A DNA stretch of 64,000 bases from the NCBI GenBank assembly GCA_963204915.1, contig CAUJHS010000102.1, positions 1-64,000 of the forward strand. Reading direction: 5' to 3'. Positions 8,300-17,896 of this stretch are shown here, piece by piece. This DNA comes from Planctomycetota bacterium (GTDB lineage Bacteria; Planctomycetota; Planctomycetia; Pirellulales; Pirellulaceae). A program made the translations under genes and the position numbers. A model generated the notes under the pieces. It saw only the letters and a program-made list of their open reading frames with translations. It searched no databases and was not told the DNA's origin. How positions within the stretch are numbered: position 1 is the stretch's first letter; the number at the start of each line of letters is the position of its first letter.

Positions 8300-10969
8300 T
8301 CATTGTACCGACGCCGCCATCGTTTCGACCTGTTCTACGGCGTCGAGAAGTCGTTGCTTAATGAGTTGGAGTCGTGCCTCGTCGGCGATCTTTCGCCCCT
8401 TCGTATCCGTGATGTAAAACACGTCGACCACCTGATCCAGGTAAGTGCCAATCTTGGCGAACCGGACCGATAGGTCGAGTTCAAACAGGGTGCGGCCAAT
8501 GTTGTACAGCAATCCCGTACGGTCATGCGCGAACACATCGATAATAGTGGAGTTTTCTGACGCGGAGTTGTCGATGCGCACGCGAGTTGGCAGCCGATTG
8601 AAGTCAGCGGCAATTCCCTCGCCTTGCATCTTCCAGGTTTTGCGAAATGCGGGCGGTTTACCGGACTGATCCTTGAGTGAGGCCACGAGCCGCTGGCAAA
8701 CTTCGTCAATGCGATCGGCGGGCGGTTCACCTGTGAAATCCATATCTTGTACATAAAACCGGTCGAGTACAAGACCATCCTCTAATGTGTTAATCTCCGC
8801 CGAAAGTATATTGTGGCCTTTACTTGTGAGTGCGCCTGTCAACTTGTGAAACACGCCTGGCGTGATTTCTTCATAGGCGCCAATCGTGTATTGAACCGCG
8901 TCAAGTTCGGGCAAATAGCGACCGCTCGAGAACGCTTCACGATGCGATAACGTCCTTAACCGCTCTAACTCTTTTAACACAAACTCAACCGAGTCCGGAT
9001 GCAAATAGCTCGCCGGCAGCGCGGCGATTTGGCGGTCCCACCAAGCGCCGCTTGTCGTCACGTCGGCATAGCGCGAAGCAAGCTGGCGAACTTCCTGTTG
9101 CCGCGTGAGAAGCCATTCCCGCGAACCGGGGCCCGGCGCGTCGCCCCCTACGTGCGTTAATGTTCGGCGATACAATTCAGTCAAGAGTTGCAGTTTCCAG
9201 TGATTCAATACGCCGGGCCCTACTGCGGCCAGGTCGGCGCAGGTCAACACATAGAGCATTTGAAGCACGCTTGGAGAGCCGACCTCAACCGCTAATTGGA
9301 GCGGTACGGCAGGGTCGTCGATGTCGCGGTGAAACGCAAGGTGCGACATGAAGAGATGTTTGTGCACCAGGAATTTGACAATCTCCGTCTCACGTTCAGA
9401 AAAGTGCAGGCGAAACGCCGCTTCCTCCGCCAGTCGCAGGCCAACTTCGCTATGATCCTCTTCAAACCCTTTGCCCAAGTCATGGATGAGCAACGCAAGA
9501 TGCAAGAGATGCTTCTGCTTTATGGCGCGATAGGCATCGCCTAAAGAGCTATTGTCGGTATGAAACTCCGTTGCGCATTGCACCGCTCGCAAACAATGTT
9601 CGTCGACGGTGTACTTGTGAAACTCGTTGAATTGAAGTAGCCCGCGAGCATGCGCCATGCCGGGCAGGATTTGTTCGAGCAAGCGGATCTCATGCAGACG
9701 CCGCAGCAGTTCCCCTAACTGCGCCCGTTGTGAAAGTACCGAAACGAACCGGCGAGCTGCTTCGGTTGAGATTGACTCGAACCGTCGCTCGTTCATCGCG
9801 GTGCGAATGGTCTGCCACGTACCATGGTCAATGCGTTTATTCATCGAATTGGCAAGATCCATGAGCCGTAACACCTCCGCTAAGTCGCCGCTCACTTTTT
9901 GCAAGCCTCTTCGCGTAGCGCTAATGTGTATAGGACCAACCAGGTAGTCTGGTCCCATGCGATGCGAAAACAACGGCCTAATGAATCGCATCGCATTATA
10001 CTGTGGTCGCGCCGACTCGACGAAATGCGCCGCAACGTGCCAAATCTCGCCCGTAACTCGGAAATACTCCCGCATAAACTGTTCAACGGGCAACACACCT
10101 TGTTCGCCAGCGTAGCCGTAAACTTTGGCAAGACGCACCTGCTCGGCGCGGTCCAGTACGTCATGCGCCTTGCCCGCATGAAAGTGAGTTTCGTTCCGCA
10201 ACCGAAGCAGAAATTCGCGCCCATCGTGTAAGGTGCGATAGTCCTCCTCGCTGAGAGCGCCGGCCCGTCGAAGCGAGCTGAGACTTGAGTGTCCCCACCG
10301 GGAGAAGCCTACCCATCGCACGAGTTGGATGTCGCGTAAGCCACCCTGGGACCTTTTCATATTCGGCGTAAGCATATACACCGATTCACCGTACTGGCGT
10401 CGCTCATCGGCGCGCGAGCTTTCGATGGCCGATAGCATCGCCCCGATGCGTCGCCTTGCCTGCCGTCGAAGTGCTGAGACGAATTTCGTGAATAGGCCAA
10501 CACTGCCGTAGAGATGGCGGTGCTCCGAAAGTGAGGTAAATACGGTTACATCTTCCAATGCTAACCGGCATGCTTGGCTCGGAGTACGAACACTGAATCC
10601 AAGCTGCAAACCCGCGTCCCCCATATGCATCACGAACCGGCGCGCTAATGGTTCGACGCGGTCTTCTACGCCCGGTGGATGCAGCAGCATTAGGTCCACA
10701 TCGGAATAGGGCGCCATGTCGCGTCGTCCGAAACCGCCATGCGCCACAAGCGCCAGGCGCGATCCGAATCCACTATCGCCTGCGGCGCCTTCCGTCTCAA
10801 GTGACGCTTGCCACAGGTCGAGGACGAGAGAATCCGCTAGGTCCGACAGCAGGGCGCTAACTTGAATCCCAGGCGAACCACTATCATGTTGCCGTTTGAT
10901 TTTTTCTCGATGACGCGTCAATCGTTCCCGTGCAGCAAGTACGGCGGGATGAAATGCGGGAGACGTCAT
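8300..10969 (-). CDS. glnD: Bifunctional [protein-PII] uridylyltransferase/uridylyl-removing enzyme
   Basis: An 889-residue protein with the full GlnD architecture; GlnD senses glutamine and uridylylates or deuridylylates PII. The nucleotidyltransferase site is HGGFGRRDMAPYSDVDLMLL (residues 77-96, with D90 and D92 as metal ligands). The HD domain has HDLGKG near 494 and conserved His residues for removal of UMP. Two ACT domains follow, near 700-735 (GVFHKLTGALTSKGHNI) and near 805-850 (DRTGLLYNIGRTLFELDLSV), where glutamine binds. The ribosome-binding site GAGGAA lies in the last codons of the upstream DUF2314 gene, with three bases between stop and start, so the two genes are translationally coupled. 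No glnB or glnA gene is nearby. Confidence 0.93.
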   Translation of the reverse strand: MTSPAFHPAVLAARERLTRHREKIKRQHDSGSPGIQVSALLSDLADSLVLDLWQASLETEGAAGDSGFGSRLALVAHGGFGRRDMAPYSDVDLMLLHPPGVEDRVEPLARRFVMHMGDAGLQLGFSVRTPSQACRLALEDVTVFTSLSEHRHLYGSVGLFTKFVSALRRQARRRIGAMLSAIESSRADERRQYGESVYMLTPNMKRSQGGLRDIQLVRWVGFSRWGHSSLSSLRRAGALSEEDYRTLHDGREFLLRLRNETHFHAGKAHDVLDRAEQVRLAKVYGYAGEQGVLPVEQFMREYFRVTGEIWHVAAHFVESARPQYNAMRFIRPLFSHRMGPDYLVGPIHISATRRGLQKVSGDLAEVLRLMDLANSMNKRIDHGTWQTIRTAMNERRFESISTEAARRFVSVLSQRAQLGELLRRLHEIRLLEQILPGMAHARGLLQFNEFHKYTVDEHCLRAVQCATEFHTDNSSLGDAYRAIKQKHLLHLALLIHDLGKGFEEDHSEVGLRLAEEAAFRLHFSERETEIVKFLVHKHLFMSHLAFHRDIDDPAVPLQLAVEVGSPSVLQMLYVLTCADLAAVGPGVLNHWKLQLLTELYRRTLTHVGGDAPGPGSREWLLTRQQEVRQLASRYADVTTSGAWWDRQIAALPASYLHPDSVEFVLKELERLRTLSHREAFSSGRYLPELDAVQYTIGAYEEITPGVFHKLTGALTSKGHNILSAEINTLEDGLVLDRFYVQDMDFTGEPPADRIDEVCQRLVASLKDQSGKPPAFRKTWKMQGEGIAADFNRLPTRVRIDNSASENSTIIDVFAHDRTGLLYNIGRTLFELDLSVRFAKIGTYLDQVVDVFYITDTKGRKIADEARLQLIKQRLLDAVEQVETMAASVQ

Positions 10970-10972
10970 GCG

Positions 10973-12253
10973 CTATTCTTCCTCAAAATTGCGTCCGAGC
11001 ACCTTGAGCGTAAAACCGCCCAACGGCTTTCCGTGGATCACGCACATCCAATCGTTTATGTCGTCTTCCCGGACGCGAACTCGGTCGCCTTCATGCAATC
11101 CGCGGATGTTGGCGGGCTCGTTACCCAACTCGCCATAAACAACTTGATGTTCAATGCCGGTCACCTTGACCCACATATACTCAGTAAACTCGCCGCGAGA
11201 GAACGGCGCTTTGATCAGAAACGGCGTGTCGTCGTTATTGCTTCGATTCTCAAAAGAAGCGACAAATTCGGGCCACCGGCGGCGGGCTTCCGCGACCGCG
11301 GCCTTCATATCTTCGTTATCGCCGTCAATTGTTGCGATTGGCGCATAATACAATTCCTGTAATTCATGCAGGGGATTGTCGCTACGCAGTTTCCGTTCGG
11401 TCTCTGGGTCGTACACGAAAATACGACCTTCGACGGGGTCGAGCACGGCGAGACAATTCTCGTCGGCCAGTTCCGCCAGTAGTTTGCCGATCAACCGATA
11501 TGCTTCCTCTTGATCTTGGTTCTCACCCATCCAATGGATCAGATCGACCGATAGCCAAGCGCGATGCTGCGCTATGGCCTGCTGTGCTCGCAATTCAGGA
11601 ACGGCGCCAGCGATGTCTTCGGGGTCCTCGAAATAGGGTTCGTCAAAGCAGTGAATTGTGAAAAATGCAGGTGGATGGAACCCGAAAAAGTGCGGCATCG
11701 CCCCGCCGACGAGCGATCGTGTTGGTCCAGTATCGCTCTCGCCTTCAAAATCGTCCTCCTCTTCGTCGCTCTCCACAACGTCTACTTCAGTGCTCCAAGC
11801 GTCGGATGCAAGTTGAGCGAGTATCGCCGCGTCCAAATATTGTGGTTCTCGAAACAACAAGACCAATGATAGAAACGGCTCGTCTTCATGGTTCTCGCTG
11901 TTGTCTTTTGCGAACAGTTTCAAACGCCAAAGCAACCCTACGGCCACAGCCAAGAGAGGCAGCGCCAATAGAGCCCAGAGCGTCGCATTACCCAGGACGA
12001 TTTGATAAGTGATCCAGCCAGCTGTTGACGCCAGGATTGTAAGACCAAGCCAGCGCGACCATTGCTGCTCAAGCCAAAGCCCAACGGCCCACAGGGCCAT
12101 AACGGTTGCCACGAGGAGCCACGGATTAACGAATCCATCGCGTACCGCGTTCCCTTGGAGAATCGTACGTAGTGCGATCCATCCTGCGATAAACGTCAAG
12201 GGCACGATCCAGCAAAGGAGAATGCGGCGCGGGAATTGAACTTGAAACGGCAT
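10973..12253 (-). CDS. DUF2314 membrane protein
   Basis: A 426-residue protein. Four hydrophobic segments near residues 10-32, 45-61, 69-88 and 90-109 anchor it in the membrane. An acidic stretch lies around 157-173. The C-terminal 90 residues match DUF2314: WVKVTGIE, then YGELGNEPANIRGLHEGDRV, DDINDWMCV and GKPLGGFTLKVL. The domain's biochemical role is unknown to me. The gene runs directly into glnD with a three-base gap, and the glnD ribosome-binding site is inside its last codons, so the pair is an operon with this gene first. A link to nitrogen control is suggested by position alone. Confidence 0.78.
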   Translation of the reverse strand: MPFQVQFPRRILLCWIVPLTFIAGWIALRTILQGNAVRDGFVNPWLLVATVMALWAVGLWLEQQWSRWLGLTILASTAGWITYQIVLGNATLWALLALPLLAVAVGLLWRLKLFAKDNSENHEDEPFLSLVLLFREPQYLDAAILAQLASDAWSTEVDVVESDEEEDDFEGESDTGPTRSLVGGAMPHFFGFHPPAFFTIHCFDEPYFEDPEDIAGAVPELRAQQAIAQHRAWLSVDLIHWMGENQDQEEAYRLIGKLLAELADENCLAVLDPVEGRIFVYDPETERKLRSDNPLHELQELYYAPIATIDGDNEDMKAAVAEARRRWPEFVASFENRSNNDDTPFLIKAPFSRGEFTEYMWVKVTGIEHQVVYGELGNEPANIRGLHEGDRVRVREDDINDWMCVIHGKPLGGFTLKVLGRNFEEE

Positions 12254-12483
12254 TCACTCGACTCGCAAAATGCAGCGCCCTGCCCGTGTTAAACAAGAAA
12301 AGTCAACAGAATATGGCCACCCGCAGTCGTCTCTATTCTATGTCGGTCGCGATTTCGATCAATACGAAGGTCCACGCGCAGCGTTAACAGGGGAACTCGC
12401 GAAGCGAGCATCGTATTAGGAGTTGAACCACTGTGAAGCCGTCAATTGCATGGTGAGAAGCGAATGAATGTTGAAATTCGGAT

Positions 12484-12499
12484 GCTTCTGGCCAGAAGC
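12484..12499. repeat. Perfect 16-base palindrome after sulfatase gene
   Basis: GCTTCTGGCCAGAAGC is fully self-complementary. It lies three bases beyond the stop codon of the sulfatase gene (read on the minus strand). No T-run follows, so it is not a classic intrinsic terminator. It may be an mRNA 3'-end structure or a protein-binding site. Confidence 0.45.
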
Positions 12500-12502
12500 C
12501 GC

Positions 12503-13876
12503 TTAGTGCTCTAGTTGCGAAGGCGCTGGATGAAAGTTGGAACGATGATCCTCAACGAGGTTGCGAATGTTCGTTAGCACATCCGCATGGTTCTTGCTCA
12601 CATCGAATTTCTCAGCAGGATCAATTTCGAGATTGAATAAAAAGGGCGGATCATGTCGTTCAGGTTGAGGTTGGCCGTAGCCGGCTTGAGTGAGGAAATG
12701 GGCTTTCCAGGGTCCCCAGCGGACCGCCATCAATTCAAACCCGCGGTAGTAGAAGAAGTTTTCTCGCGGACTCGCGCCGGCTTCAAGTAGTACGGGCGAT
12801 AAGTCAAAACTGTCCATTGGGCGATCCTCGGGAACTTGCGCTTCAGCAAGAGAGCAGCAGGTGGCGAATAGATCCATCGTGCTCGCGAGTTCTGCGGTTG
12901 TAGTACCAGCCTCAATTCTTCCTGGCCACCATGCGATCATGGGTTCGCGCATGCCGCCTTCCCAGGTGCTACCTTTGCCCTCACGTAGTAACCCCGCTGA
13001 ACCGCTTTGTTGATCAAACGTCAGCCAAGGCCCGTTGTCGCTAGTAAATATAACAAGTGTGTTGTCGTCTAATCCATTTTCACGAAGTTCCGCGAGTATC
13101 CTTCCGACGCTGTGATCAATTTCTTCAACGACATCGCCGTAAAGTCCACGACGGCTTTCCCCCTTGAATTCTTGTGAGCGAAATAAGGGTACATGAGGCA
13201 TGGTATGCGCCATGTACAAAAAGAAGGGAGAAGCTCGGCGCGCTCGGATAAAACGGATGGCTTCTTCGGTGTAGCGGTTCGTCAGCGTGGTCTGATCGGC
13301 AGGACGCTCGATGATTTCCTCATTCCGCATCAAAGGAACATTCCAATAGTCGGAACTCGGCGAATTGAACGCGGCGCGACCGGCTGGTGCGCCTGGGACC
13401 CGGTCCATATCATTTGAATAAGGGAGCCCAAAAAACTCATCAAACCCATGCATCGTCGGCAGATACGCAGGCAAGTGTCCCAGGTGCCACTTGCCAATAC
13501 AGGCTGTCGCGTAGCCATTCTCCTTTAGGTTTTCGGCCAACGTGATTTCGCTACCAGGTAGCCCACCTTGCGAACCAGGGAAAAGTACGCGCTGACGATT
13601 GCTGCACATACCGTTACGGGGCGGGAGTCGTCCTGTAAGTAATGCGGCGCGGCTAGGGGTGCATACCTCGGCTCCCGAATAAAACTGCGTAAATTTCATC
13701 CCCTCCGCAGCCATGCGATCCAAGTGGGGTGTGCGAATGGTCGGATGTCCGAAACAGCCAAGATCGCCATAGCCCAAGTCGTCGCAAAAAATGATGACAA
13801 AATTCGGTTGCGGTTGTGCCGCCTCGATGGACGGAGCAGATGCAAGGAATGTCAGTAGTAAGACGGCACGATTCAT
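12503..13876 (-). CDS. Secreted sulfatase (arylsulfatase family)
   Basis: A 457-residue enzyme with a signal peptide (cleavage near residue 19). It hydrolyses sulfate esters, probably of sulfated polysaccharides in the periplasm or outside. The metal-binding pair is D32-D33 in CDDLGYGDLG. The formylglycine site is CTPSR with Cys72, to be converted by a formylglycine-generating enzyme not seen here. HTMPHVPL and FTSDNGPW supply further metal and substrate ligands. Length and motifs are normal for the family, and nothing suggests inactivation. It stands alone, with opposite-strand genes on its upstream side. Planctomycetes carry dozens of such genes, so the exact substrate cannot be told. Confidence 0.92.
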   Translation of the reverse strand: MNRAVLLLTFLASAPSIEAAQPQPNFVIIFCDDLGYGDLGCFGHPTIRTPHLDRMAAEGMKFTQFYSGAEVCTPSRAALLTGRLPPRNGMCSNRQRVLFPGSQGGLPGSEITLAENLKENGYATACIGKWHLGHLPAYLPTMHGFDEFFGLPYSNDMDRVPGAPAGRAAFNSPSSDYWNVPLMRNEEIIERPADQTTLTNRYTEEAIRFIRARRASPFFLYMAHTMPHVPLFRSQEFKGESRRGLYGDVVEEIDHSVGRILAELRENGLDDNTLVIFTSDNGPWLTFDQQSGSAGLLREGKGSTWEGGMREPMIAWWPGRIEAGTTTAELASTMDLFATCCSLAEAQVPEDRPMDSFDLSPVLLEAGASPRENFFYYRGFELMAVRWGPWKAHFLTQAGYGQPQPERHDPPFLFNLEIDPAEKFDVSKNHADVLTNIRNLVEDHRSNFHPAPSQLEH

Positions 13877-14061
13877 AAGTTGGAACGATGATTGAGAAGA
13901 CGAGGCGTTTCGAAACTGACCTCAAAGAATACACTCCGACATGCCTAGCATTTTCCTGTCGATTGTATCGAACCTCAATAGCGCGCTAACTTCTCTCGCA
14001 AGTCGTTGTGGACTAAAATTATCAATAGTAGGACCTCGATCCCAGTCCCCACTAAATCTCT

Positions 14062-15321
14062 ATGCCCGACCGCTGGCGATATTTGATCGACGAGGACATT
14101 GACCATCGATTTGAGAAAATGGTTCAGTTGCGTAGGCAATTGCATTCGCAGCCTGAACCTTCCGGAGAGGAATATCAAACTAGTCTTAGTTTGTACCAAT
14201 CTTTGGCGGATGCTGGATTCGCTGTCGCGATGGGACCGGAAGGCCGCGGCGTTATGGCGGACTTTCCGGCAGATCGACGCCGCACAGCGTCGCAAACACC
14301 CCTCCGTGTGGCATTGCGAGCGGATATCGATGCGCTACGAATCTACGAACAAAACCAAACGCCGTATCGCAGTCAGCGTGATGGACTGATGCATGCCTGT
14401 GGACATGACGCACATACGGCCGTCGTCTGGGGGGTTCTCAATTGCCTAGCCGAACTCTCGCGTAGCGGTCAACTTCCCTGGCCCGTTGGGGTAAGAGGCG
14501 TTTTTCAACCTGCGGAAGAGACGGCGACCGGCGCACGCGATATGATGCAGGCCGGAGTATTGAACGACGTCGGGGCGATTTTTGCCTGCCATGTCGATCC
14601 ATCGCGCGGCGTCGGGCGCATCGGTCTGCGAACCGGTGTCTTGACGGCGAACTGTGACGCCATGAAAGTGACAATTCATGGGCGGGGGGGACACGCCGCC
14701 CGACCGCACGAAGCGAGTGATCCGATCGCCGCGGCAGCACAGTTCATCAATTCGCTTTATTTGTCAATTCCTCGCGTCACCGATAGCCAAGACGCAGTGG
14801 TGGTCACGATTGGCCAGGTAACGGCGGGACACAACGCCAATGTCATTCCCGACCAGGTCGAGCTGCGCGGCACCTTGCGGACTCTCGATTCACGTGTGAG
14901 AGAAGAAACAATTGGCCATGTTCGTCGCATCGCGGAAGGTGTCGGACAAATGTGTCGCACGACCATTAGGTTAGAATTTGCCGAGGGCGCCAAATCGGTT
15001 GTGAATGACTCGAAGTTGATCGATATGCTGCGCCGAGCGTCGGCCGATGTCGTAGGCTGTGAAGGAGTTGAATCGATACATCGGCCGAGCATGGGCAGCG
15101 AGGACTTTGCCTACTACTTGGATCATGTGCCGGGCGCCCTATTTCGCTTAGGGTGCGCTTCGCCGCGCGTCGGGGCATCGGGTTTGCACACGCCCACATT
15201 CGATGTTGATGAAGAATCGCTGCGAATTGGGGCAAAAGTTTTGGCTCGTGCAGCCGTGCTTTGGTGCGATCCCCAACGCGCCGCTCGCGAATTCGATGCA
15301 ATACAAGACCTCTTGGCCTAA
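14062..15321 (+). CDS. M20-family amidohydrolase (N-acyl amino acid / hippurate hydrolase type)
   Basis: A 419-residue cytoplasmic metallopeptidase-fold enzyme that probably cleaves N-acyl amino acids. Metal-binding motifs are present: HACGHDAH near residues 111-118, FQPAEE near 149, and GSEDFAYY near 347. The lid domain runs from about 190 to 300 (VTIHGRGGHAARPHEASDP). Length is normal for the group that includes hippurate hydrolase and IAA-amino acid hydrolases; substrate cannot be assigned. No good ribosome-binding site precedes the ATG at 14062, but the family N-terminus fits. The DUF3467 gene follows 31 bases after the stop and is likely co-transcribed. Confidence 0.85.
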   Translation: MPDRWRYLIDEDIDHRFEKMVQLRRQLHSQPEPSGEEYQTSLSLYQSLADAGFAVAMGPEGRGVMADFPADRRRTASQTPLRVALRADIDALRIYEQNQTPYRSQRDGLMHACGHDAHTAVVWGVLNCLAELSRSGQLPWPVGVRGVFQPAEETATGARDMMQAGVLNDVGAIFACHVDPSRGVGRIGLRTGVLTANCDAMKVTIHGRGGHAARPHEASDPIAAAAQFINSLYLSIPRVTDSQDAVVVTIGQVTAGHNANVIPDQVELRGTLRTLDSRVREETIGHVRRIAEGVGQMCRTTIRLEFAEGAKSVVNDSKLIDMLRRASADVVGCEGVESIHRPSMGSEDFAYYLDHVPGALFRLGCASPRVGASGLHTPTFDVDEESLRIGAKVLARAAVLWCDPQRAAREFDAIQDLLA

Positions 15322-15352
15322 TGCGGCAATTGCCGAAACTTGGAAAGACTTC

Positions 15353-15979
15353 ATGAACACTCCATCGAACCCTGAAAATCAACCTCATGATCCTCACAGC
15401 CATACAGAACAAGTTCGTATGCAGCACGTGACGGCGCGCGTGCCGGACCGAGTCAGCCGCGGCGTGTTCTCTACCGGCGTAATCGTTATGACGGGTGGAA
15501 CCGAGTTTATACTCGACTTCCTGCAGGCGTTGGGAAAACCAAGACAGGTTGCGGCCCGCGTCGTTATGCCTCACGCAACGTTGCCACAGTTTATCGATGC
15601 GTTACGTAAGAATCTGGAGATGTACACGCAACGATTTGGCGCCATACATCAACCGAACAACCCGCCTCCGGATCCGAATCAGCCGCGCCCTTCGGTTCAA
15701 GAGATTTACGATGACCTGAAGCTTCCCGACGACGTATTGAGCGGCGCTTACGCGAACGGCGTGATGATTAGCCATGCCGCCAGCGAATTTGGATTTGACT
15801 TTCTCACGAATTTTTATCCTCACTCGGCGGTTTCTTGCCGTGTATTTCTTGCGTCGCCTCAAGTACCGCGTCTGTTAGATTCATTGCAAAACACATTTGC
15901 CCAATTTCAGCAGCGTGTGCGCGAACAGCACCGCAATCAACAAGGTCCACCGCCGGGGCCCGAGGGCAATCCCACATGA
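15353..15979 (+). CDS. Protein with two DUF3467 domains
   Basis: A 208-residue cytoplasmic protein. Residues 20-85 match DUF3467 (ARVPDRVSRGVFSTGVIVM, then GGTEFILDFLQAL, and a final PQFIDALRKNLEMY). Residues about 115-185 are a second, more divergent copy (LSGAYANGVMISHAASEFGFDFL, then SCRVFLASPQVPRLLDSLQ). Most proteins with this domain that I recall have one copy of about 90-100 residues. The start at 15353 is chosen over the longer frame because GGAAAG lies upstream and the longer form would overlap the M20 gene. The function of DUF3467 is unknown. Both ends are Pro-rich and probably unstructured. Confidence 0.75.
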   Translation: MNTPSNPENQPHDPHSHTEQVRMQHVTARVPDRVSRGVFSTGVIVMTGGTEFILDFLQALGKPRQVAARVVMPHATLPQFIDALRKNLEMYTQRFGAIHQPNNPPPDPNQPRPSVQEIYDDLKLPDDVLSGAYANGVMISHAASEFGFDFLTNFYPHSAVSCRVFLASPQVPRLLDSLQNTFAQFQQRVREQHRNQQGPPPGPEGNPT

Positions 15980-16018
15980 TATGCGTCGCCCAGAGCTAAT
16001 TTCGTTCAATTTCGACAA

Positions 16019-17881
16019 CTACTTTGAGTCGTGGAAGGCCGCGGCTTCCTCTGCGTTTAAGAATCCGTCAGAGTTTTGGTCCATGGCAGTGAATCGGCTG
16101 GGTTCTCCAAGAAATTCGCGCAACGAGACTTCTCCGTCTCCGTTATAGTCCATTGGACTAAACCAATTAGGAGCGCCTTCCACTGCGGTTGTAACAATCG
16201 GGGGAATATAAAGCGCGGCGCCTTGCTGAGGATCTCCCCGAACAAGGCCAACGACCATTGCGCCGGGGAACTCATACGGCGTTACGATGCTGTCGCCGTT
16301 ACCATCCCGGATACGTAGTAAATTCGAGGCGCCATCAATCTCACGTGACTCTAGGCGAGCGTCATGGTCGGCGTCGATTGCGGCAAATATCGCGTCGCTT
16401 TGGTCCGCCGCCCGTGCGCGAATTTGACTGAGCGACGCTCCCGCGCGCGATCGCATGAAATCGGCTAGCTCGGTCGGGTATGCTTTGCCATCGTTGTCGC
16501 GATCGAGCGCATCAAAGGAGTTTGCGATCCCGGGCAATCCATTGGGCGCTTCTGCAACGTCCAAATAGCCATCGTTGTTGGCGTCGTAAGAGTTGATTTG
16601 TGCCTGAGCCTGCGCTGTGTAATCGATCGACACCGCGTCGTTAGCGAAGAATACAACCTCGCTATCGGTCAGTTCGACCGAGATTCGCGTATCGGACTTC
16701 ACAACATTTAACGCGGATAGCGTATCGGCTAGCCGGAGGTTTGTTAGCTTCGGACCTATGTACTCGTTTTCGGTTTGAACGTTCGGCGCAGCGATGTTCT
16801 CCGAGATCCGATTATTCACGCTGGGTTGGCCGAAGTGAGCCTCAAAAGAGATGTGCGGGGCCAAGTCTTGTATCTGCTGGATTTCGTCGCGCTCCAGCAC
16901 ACCATCGGCATCGCGATCAAGATTCGTGAAAAGCTCGACACGATGAGAAAAGCTGCTTTCATTGATGTCGCCCCCATAGGCGTATAACTCGCCTAACGAA
17001 AACAATAACGCGTCCCAGTCCATTTGAGGGTCAATTGAATATGCGGAGTCAGGCGCGGCTCGTCGCCGATTTGACAGTTGACCGGGCATTGTTTCGATCG
17101 AGGCGACTTGGAAATCGCTCGAGAGAAGGATGTCATCGATGTCGGCGTCGCGACTGCGTAGGCGCACAGGCGCTGCCGCAATCTCGTCGGTGTCTAATTG
17201 GCCATCGCGGTTTTCATCAAGAAGATGCAATGTCGGTGAATCAAATTGATTGTACCCGCGATACTCATTCGAACTGCTTAGCGAAAATGGCCTTGATCCA
17301 CCCGCGTTGCGAGTCAGAAATCGAGTGGCCTCTTCGCGATCGAAAACGCCATTCTTATTGGCATCGTAAAGTTGGACGAGTCGAACGGCTTCGGTTTCGC
17401 TTTCGGACTCGACATTGCCGTACCGACCGCTCTTGAATTCAGGAGAGTGAATTACCTCATCCCAGGTAGGCCGCCCATCGCCGTCCGAATCGGCGTCGGT
17501 CAAGACGGCGTCAATCAGTTCCGACATTGCCTCACGTAACGGTCGGCCATCAATTGTGAGTGTTACTTCAACGATGAGTGGACCGCCTTGAGCCATTAAC
17601 AAAAAGCGCTCGACGTGAGGCGGTGAAGCCGTTTCTTGCGAAGAGCCAGCGTCGTCCGCTACTGGTTTGCTCATCTGGGCTGAGGCCGGGGCGTTTTCTA
17701 CAAGTGTGTTCCCAAGGTCGATTACCCCAGTGGGTCGTACTGACGCTTCGGAGGTCGCCTTTGTATTCAAGGTTGTTTCGATTGGGATCGCTTGCGCACG
17801 GTTCGAGGTCGGCGGCGCAAAATTCGGCTTGTTGCAACCGAGCAGGAGCACGACCAACGCAACTGTTATGTGAGTTTTCAT
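16019..17881 (-). CDS. Lipoprotein with about ten EF-hand-like calcium loops
   Basis: A 620-residue protein with a lipoprotein signal (MKTHITVALVVLLLGC, lipid on Cys16). After a low-complexity Thr/Ser/Ala region it carries a series of EF-hand-type loops: DADSDGDGRPTWDE, DANKNGVFDREE, DENRDGQLDTDE, DRDADGVLERDE, DANNDGYLDVAE, DRDNDGKAYPTE, DADHDARLESRE, DGNGDSIVTPYE, DYNGDGEVSLRE and DQNSDGFLNAEE. Two of these lack the usual Gly at loop position 6. A segment of about 150 residues in the middle has few loops. It is probably an envelope calcium-binding protein. Sixteen bases separate it from the upstream membrane-protein gene, which suggests joint transcription. Confidence 0.82.
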   Translation of the reverse strand: MKTHITVALVVLLLGCNKPNFAPPTSNRAQAIPIETTLNTKATSEASVRPTGVIDLGNTLVENAPASAQMSKPVADDAGSSQETASPPHVERFLLMAQGGPLIVEVTLTIDGRPLREAMSELIDAVLTDADSDGDGRPTWDEVIHSPEFKSGRYGNVESESETEAVRLVQLYDANKNGVFDREEATRFLTRNAGGSRPFSLSSSNEYRGYNQFDSPTLHLLDENRDGQLDTDEIAAAPVRLRSRDADIDDILLSSDFQVASIETMPGQLSNRRRAAPDSAYSIDPQMDWDALLFSLGELYAYGGDINESSFSHRVELFTNLDRDADGVLERDEIQQIQDLAPHISFEAHFGQPSVNNRISENIAAPNVQTENEYIGPKLTNLRLADTLSALNVVKSDTRISVELTDSEVVFFANDAVSIDYTAQAQAQINSYDANNDGYLDVAEAPNGLPGIANSFDALDRDNDGKAYPTELADFMRSRAGASLSQIRARAADQSDAIFAAIDADHDARLESREIDGASNLLRIRDGNGDSIVTPYEFPGAMVVGLVRGDPQQGAALYIPPIVTTAVEGAPNWFSPMDYNGDGEVSLREFLGEPSRFTAMDQNSDGFLNAEEAAAFHDSK

Positions 17882-17896
17882 GGACTTGATCGAAAT

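Noticed and set aside
12484-12499. Palindrome considered as a terminator of the sulfatase gene
   Set aside because: It has no T-run and no loop, so I list it only as a repeat.
14438-14740. A 100-codon minus-strand frame in the M20 peptidase gene
   Set aside because: It is Arg-rich shadow sequence with no start signal, fully inside a gene with strong family matches.
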